Of a stretch of DNA of 36,833 nucleotides, positions 33,125-36,833 are shown piece after piece. The notes under the pieces were generated by a model, which had not been told where the DNA came from, ran no database searches, and was given only the letters and a program-made list of their open reading frames with translations. The stretch lies in contig JADJWH010000003.1 in NCBI GenBank assembly GCA_016716465.1, forward strand, positions 1 through 36,833. The letters are read 5' to 3'. How positions within the stretch are numbered: position 1 is the first letter of the stretch; each line of letters opens with the position of its first letter. Position numbers and translations under genes: made by a program. The stretch comes from Gammaproteobacteria bacterium. GTDB lineage: Bacteria > Pseudomonadota > Gammaproteobacteria > SZUA-140.

Positions 33125-34042
33125 ATGGGACAGCGGCGGCGGGACGGAGAGCGCGACGTCAGTGGCATCGTGCTGCTGGACAAGCCGGCCGGCATCACTT
33201 CGAACGCGGCCCTGCAGGCGGTGAAGCGACTGTTCCGGGCGCGCAAGGCCGGGCATACCGGCAGTCTCGATCCGCTCGCCACCGGCCTGCTGCCGGTCTG
33301 TCTGGGGGAAGCGACCAAGCTGTCCGGCTTTCTGCTCGACGCCGACAAGCGTTATCGTACCGTGATCGGCCTCGGTGTCACGACCACGACCGGCGACGCA
33401 GAGGGGGAGACGCTGCGCGTGCGCGAGCTCGCCGGCCTGGATCGGGGCCGGGTGGAGGAGACGGTGGCGCGTTTCACCGGGGCGATCGAGCAGGTCCCTC
33501 CGATGCATTCAGCCCTCAAGCGCAACGGCGTGCCGCTCTACAAATTGGCCCGCCAGGGCGTTGCGATCGAGCGTGAGCCGCGCCCCGTCGTTATTCACGA
33601 ACTCACGGTGGTGCGTGTCGAGCCGGACAGCATCGAGCTTGATGTGCACTGCTCCAAAGGCACCTACATCCGGGTTCTGGCCGAGGATATCGGGGAGGCG
33701 CTCGGCTGCGGTGCCCATGTCCGTTCCCTGCGCCGGACCGGCGTGGGAGGTTTCGACACGAGCCGGATGGTCGCGCCGGAGACCTTGCGCGAACTCGCCG
33801 AACAGGGCCCGGAGGTCCTGGATGCCCGGCTGGTATCGATGGAGGAGGCCCTGCTGCACTGGCCGGACGTCAGGCTCTCGCCGGACGTGGCGTTTTTCCT
33901 TCGCCGCGGCCAGGCCGTGTTCGTTCCCCATGCGCCGGCGCGCGGCTTCGTGCGGATCTATACCCGGGAGGACCGGTTTCTGGGTATCGGGCATGTCCTG
34001 GAGGACGGACGGGTGGCGCCGAAACGGCTGGTAAACTGTTGA
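33125..34042 (+). CDS. truB: tRNA pseudouridine(55) synthase TruB
   Basis: TruB converts uridine 55 in the T-loop of nearly all tRNAs to pseudouridine and acts as a tRNA chaperone. The 305-residue protein shows GIVLLDKPAGITSNAALQAV, GHTGSLDPLATGLLPVCLGE with the catalytic Asp, KRYRTVIGLGVTTTTGDAEG, PPMHSALKRNGVPLYKLARQ and CSKGTYIRVLAEDIGEALGC. A C-terminal PUA-like part ends the protein. It follows rbfA by five bases and precedes the rpsO promoter. Confidence 0.97.
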   Translation: MGQRRRDGERDVSGIVLLDKPAGITSNAALQAVKRLFRARKAGHTGSLDPLATGLLPVCLGEATKLSGFLLDADKRYRTVIGLGVTTTTGDAEGETLRVRELAGLDRGRVEETVARFTGAIEQVPPMHSALKRNGVPLYKLARQGVAIEREPRPVVIHELTVVRVEPDSIELDVHCSKGTYIRVLAEDIGEALGCGAHVRSLRRTGVGGFDTSRMVAPETLRELAEQGPEVLDARLVSMEEALLHWPDVRLSPDVAFFLRRGQAVFVPHAPARGFVRIYTREDRFLGIGHVLEDGRVAPKRLVNC

Positions 34043-34073
34043 AATGGCTGCTGGCGGGGGCGTCGGGATTGTC

Positions 34074-34102
34074 TTGTAAGCCGCAGGAATACAAGCTAAA
34101 AT
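34074..34102 (+). promoter_or_regulatory. Promoter of rpsO with an inverted repeat in the spacer
   Basis: TTGTAA (34074-34079), a 17-base spacer and TAAAAT (34097-34102). An inverted repeat, CTTGTA (34073-34078) and TACAAG (34090-34095), overlaps the -35 hexamer and the spacer; it could be an operator. The leader to ATG 34147 is about 38 bases. Confidence 0.6.
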
Positions 34103-34146
34103 ACGCCCCTCTTTAAACGACTCAAACTGTTGAAACGGGAAACGCG

Positions 34147-34416
34147 ATGGGATTAGACGCTCAAGCAAAAGCAGACGTGGTAAAGAAGTATCAACGCTTC
34201 GCCGGTGACACCGGTTCGCCCGAGGTTCAGGTGGCGCTGTTGTCGGCGCGCATCGATCAGCTGTCCGATCATTTCAAGGAACACAAGCACGACCATCATT
34301 CGCGTCAGGGACTCCTGAAGATGGTGAGCGCGCGCCGGAAGCTGCTCGATTATCTGCGCACCAGCGATGTGACGCGCTATCAGGACCTGATCGCCAGCCT
34401 TGGCCTGCGCAAGTAG
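34147..34416 (+). CDS. rpsO: 30S ribosomal protein S15
   Basis: S15 is a primary 16S rRNA-binding protein of the small subunit. The 89-residue protein has the full family pattern: FAGDTGSPEVQVALLSARID, LSDHFKEHKHDHHSRQGLLK, MVSARRKLLDYLRTSDVTRY and QDLIASLGLRK. ATG 34147 follows GGGAAACG. As in E. coli it stands between truB and pnp and has its own promoter. In E. coli S15 represses its own translation; the short leader here was not resolved into that pseudoknot. Confidence 0.98.
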   Translation: MGLDAQAKADVVKKYQRFAGDTGSPEVQVALLSARIDQLSDHFKEHKHDHHSRQGLLKMVSARRKLLDYLRTSDVTRYQDLIASLGLRK

Positions 34417-34441
34417 TCATTGTCCACTGTCACGGCTCGAA

Positions 34442-34495
34442 GCGGGTGACGCCGTCGCCCGCGCACGGCTGTTCCCTGCACCGGGGCTTGCCCGG
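34442..34495 (+). other. Two hairpins in the rpsO-pnp intergenic region
   Basis: GCGGGTGA (34442-34449) pairs with TCGCCCGC (34455-34462), one G:U wobble; CCGGG (34481-34485) pairs with CCCGG (34491-34495). No T-run follows. In E. coli the same interval holds a terminator and the RNase III-processed leader through which PNPase controls its own mRNA. Here position and shape are suggestive only. Confidence 0.4.
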
Positions 34496-34546
34496 ACGCG
34501 TGTCAGTGATCCCTGATCCCATCCAGTCTTTCTTAAGGAATTTACC

Positions 34547-36632
34547 GTGACCCCAGTGAAAAAGACATTTCAGTACGGCGACCACAAGGTGGTCATCGAA
34601 TGCGGCGAGATAGCGCGGCAGGCTACCGGCTCCGTGATGGTCAGCATGGGCGACACCGTCGTGCTGGTAACCGCGGTCGGTCAAAAAGAGGCCGTGCCCG
34701 GACGGGACTTCTTCCCGCTCACCGTAAATTATCAGGAACGGACGTATGCGGCCGGCAAGATTCCGGGCGGATATTTCAAGCGTGAGGGCGGCCCACCGAA
34801 AAGGAAACCTCACCTCCCGCCTGATCGACCGCCCCTGCGACCGCTGTTCCCCAAAGGATTCACCAACGAAGTACAGATCATCGCCACCGTGGTCTCGCTG
34901 GACAAGGAGATCGATCCGGATATCCCGGCCATCATCGGCGCTTCCGCGGCCCTGGCGCTGTCCGGACTGCCCTTCAATGGCCCGATCGGCGCGGCCCGCG
35001 TCGGTTATCTGAATGGCAATTTCATCCTCAATCCGACCTTCTCGCAGCTGGCCGAATCGCAGCTCGATCTGGTGGTCGCGGGCACTGAAGGGGCGGTGTT
35101 GATGGTGGAATCCGATGCGCGCGAGCTGCCGGAGGCCGTCATGCTGGACGCCGTACTGTTCGGTCATCAGCAACAGCAGACCGTGATCAAGGCCATCCGT
35201 GAACTGGCCGCCGAGGCCGGAGCACAGTCCTGGAACTGGCAGGCCCCGGAAGAGGATCGTGATCTGCAGGCACGCGTCCAGTCCGAGTGCGCCGCCGATA
35301 TTGCCGCCGCCTACCAGATCCAGGAGAAGAAAGCGCGCCAGTCGCGGTTGTCCGAGATCCGTGCCGGCGTCGTCGGCCGGCTGGCCGGAGGCGAAGGGGC
35401 GGACTGGTCGGAGGACGCGGTCAAGAATGCCATTTCGAAGATCGAAAAGAAGACCGTGCGCGAGCGCATCCTGGCGGGCCAGCCGCGCATCGACGGCCGC
35501 GACACGCGTACGGTGCGTCCGATCTCGATCCGCGTCGGCCTGCTGCCGCGCGTCCACGGTTCGGCGCTGTTCACGCGTGGCGAGACCCAGGCCCTGGTCG
35601 TGACCACGCTCGGCACCGGCCGCGACGCGCAGATCATCGACGCGATCGAGGGCGAGCGCCGCGAGCCCTTCATGCTGCACTACAATTTCCCGCCCTACAG
35701 CGTGGGTGAGACCGGCATGGTGGGTTCGCCGAAGCGCCGCGAGATCGGCCACGGCCGGCTGGCCAAGCGCGGCGTCGCCGCGGTGCTGCCGGACATGGAC
35801 AGCTTCCCGTACGTGATTCGCGTGGTCTCCGAGATCACCGAGTCGAACGGCTCCAGCTCGATGGCGAGCGTGTGCGGTGCCAGCCTGTCCCTGATGGATG
35901 CGGGCATTCCCCGTCAAGGCACCGGTGGCCGGTATCGCCATGGGTCTGATCAAGGAAGGCGATCGCAGTGCGTTCTGTCCGACATCCTGGGGGACGAAGA
36001 CCACCTCGGCGACATGGATTTCAAGGTGGCCGGCACCGCCAACGGCGTCACCGCGCTGCAGATGGACATCAAGATCGACGGCATCACGCGCGAGATCATG
36101 CAGGTGGCGCTGGCGCAGGCGCGCGATGGCCGCATACATATCCTGGAGCAGATGAACCGTGTCATCTCCAAGCCGCGCGAGGATATCTCACAGCACGCGC
36201 CGCGCATCATCACCATCAAGATCAATCCGGACCGGATCCGCGACGTGATCGGCAAGGGCGGCGCTACCATCCGCGCGCTGACCGAGGAGACCGGCACCAG
36301 CATCGACATCACGGACGACGGCACGGTGAAGATCGCCTCGGTCGACCAGGTCGCCAGCGACGAGGCGGTGCGGCGTATCCGTCCAGCTGACGGCGGATGT
36401 CGAGGTCGGCAGTATCTACGAGGGCCGGGTCTCGAAGCTGATGGACTTCGGCGCCTTCGTCACCATCCTGCCGGGCAAGGACGGTCTGGTGCACATCTCG
36501 CAGATCTCCAACGAGCGTGTCGACAATGTCAGCGACAAGCTGTCCGAGGGCAAGATCGTCAAGGTCAAGGTGCTCGAGATCGACAAACAGGGCCGTATCC
36601 GCCTCAGCATGAAGGAAGTGGAAAACAGCTGA
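34547..36632 (+). CDS. pnp: Polyribonucleotide nucleotidyltransferase PNPase (frameshifted)
   Basis: PNPase degrades RNA from the 3' end with phosphate and is part of the RNA degradosome. GTG 34547 follows AAGGAA at 34535-34540. First RNase PH core: KKTFQYGDHKVVIECGEIAR to LVTAVG; second core: RTVRPISIRVGLLPRVHGSA, FTRGETQALVVTTLG, and GDMDFKVAGTANGVTALQMD with the catalytic Asp residues. Then the KH domain (IRDVIGKGGATIRALTEETG) and the S1 domain (YEGRVSKLMDFGAFVTILPG). Frame changes occur near 34785-34840, 35908-35970 and 36375; the out-of-frame segments contain the expected LTSRLIDRP, PVKAPVAGIAMGLIKEGDRS and QLTADVEVGSIYEG. The true end is TGA 36630-36632; the open frame running to 36748 is an artefact. 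Rejoined length is about 694 residues, normal. Confidence 0.94.
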
Positions 36633-36656
36633 CTCCGCCTCGGATAGACGTGAATG

Positions 36657-36682
36657 AAAAAGGGGCGCAAGCCCCTTTTTTG
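36657..36682 (+). terminator. Rho-independent terminator after pnp
   Basis: AAAAAGGGGC (36657-36666) pairs with GCCCCTTTTT (36671-36680) around a GCAA tetraloop, running into a T-run. The A and T flanks could make it work on both strands. Confidence 0.9.
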
Positions 36683-36783
36683 TCGCCTTTCATCGCCGCG
36701 CGCGCGCGGACTGAAGTTGCCGCCTCGCGGCGCGCGAGGATACAATGAAAACCTTGGTTTTCCGCGCAACCGGCCGCCCACGA

Positions 36784-36833
36784 ATGGCTTCCTATCCGAC
36801 GATCGAGGATTTTGTCGGGAACACCCCGCTGGT
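36784..36833 (+). CDS. cysM: Cysteine synthase B CysM (first codons only)
   Basis: Only 16 codons are in the window: MASYPTIEDFVGNTPL. The sequence PTIEDFVGNTPL is the start of CysM-type O-acetylserine sulfhydrylases, pyridoxal-phosphate enzymes that make cysteine from O-acetylserine and sulfide or thiosulfate. An in-frame ATG at 36745 with GAGGA before it would add 13 residues; GGATACAAT there could equally be a -10 element. I prefer 36784 from the usual N-terminal length. Confidence 0.75.
   Translation, partial: MASYPTIEDFVGNTPL

Noticed and set aside
34430..36139. A minus-strand open frame of 569 codons across pnp
   Set aside because: Antisense to a certain gene, with no recognisable domain.
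36630..36748. Extension of pnp to 36748
   Set aside because: It arises from a frame error near 36375; the S1 domain continues in another frame and ends at 36632, and the extension would run through the terminator.

Overview
The window looks like chromosomal DNA from a GC-rich gammaproteobacterium. The evidence is SdhE/YgfX beside the sdh genes, a sigma-E operon with rseC and a mucD-type protease, the run lepA-lepB-DUF4845-rnc-era-recO-pdxJ-acpS, and the run rimP-nusA-infB-rbfA-truB-rpsO-pnp. Gene order from ygfZ through sdhE, nadB, algU(rpoE), mucA(rseA), mucC(rseC), mucD and lepA resembles that of Pseudomonas, but with sdhCDAB placed between ygfZ and sdhE. A Chromatiales- or Acidiferrobacterales-like bacterium would fit. 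The species cannot be named from sequence alone.

Layout. 1-8.6 kb: ygfZ (minus, cut by the window edge), sdhCDAB-sdhE-ygfX (plus), nadB (minus), then rpoE-rseA-rseC. Almost every gene here is split by frameshifts although its protein family is plain. 8.6-16.9 kb: mucD, lepA, lepB, a DUF4845 gene, rnc, era, recO, pdxJ and acpS, all in clean frames and mostly overlapping, followed by initiator tRNA-Met. 17-24.2 kb: a looser, partly AT-richer and gene-poor stretch. It holds a SlyD-like FKBP, a small hypothetical gene, a PAPS-type sulfotransferase, two tandem paralogous secreted proteins of unknown function, a small membrane protein and a CNNM/CorC-type transporter-like protein. 24.2-27.7 kb: an iron-responsive module (DUF3649, PepSY membrane protein, DUF3325) and an opposing unknown gene, each unit preceded by a good Fur-box match. 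27.9-36.7 kb: a promoter with a long structured leader, rimP-nusA-infB-rbfA-truB, then rpsO and pnp (again frameshifted), a strong terminator, and the first codons of cysM.

How it fits together. The left part couples respiration (complex II with its flavinylation factor SdhE) to NAD synthesis and to envelope-stress control: RpoE, the anti-sigma factor RseA, RseC and the periplasmic protease MucD. The middle and right parts are housekeeping genes for translation, RNA processing and protein secretion. The variable middle and the Fur-controlled module are the accessory content.

Main points for a second look: no rseB/mucB between rseA and rseC; an active-site Asp-to-Gly change in RNase III; the secreted paralogue pair with an invariant C-x5-C; the Fur-boxed unknown gene at 27.0-27.6 kb; the rimP leader with a tandem repeat and a terminator hairpin; and frame errors confined to the two ends of the window, which suggests poor consensus at contig ends rather than real gene decay. 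I found no CRISPR array, rRNA, intact insertion sequence, integrase or replication origin.
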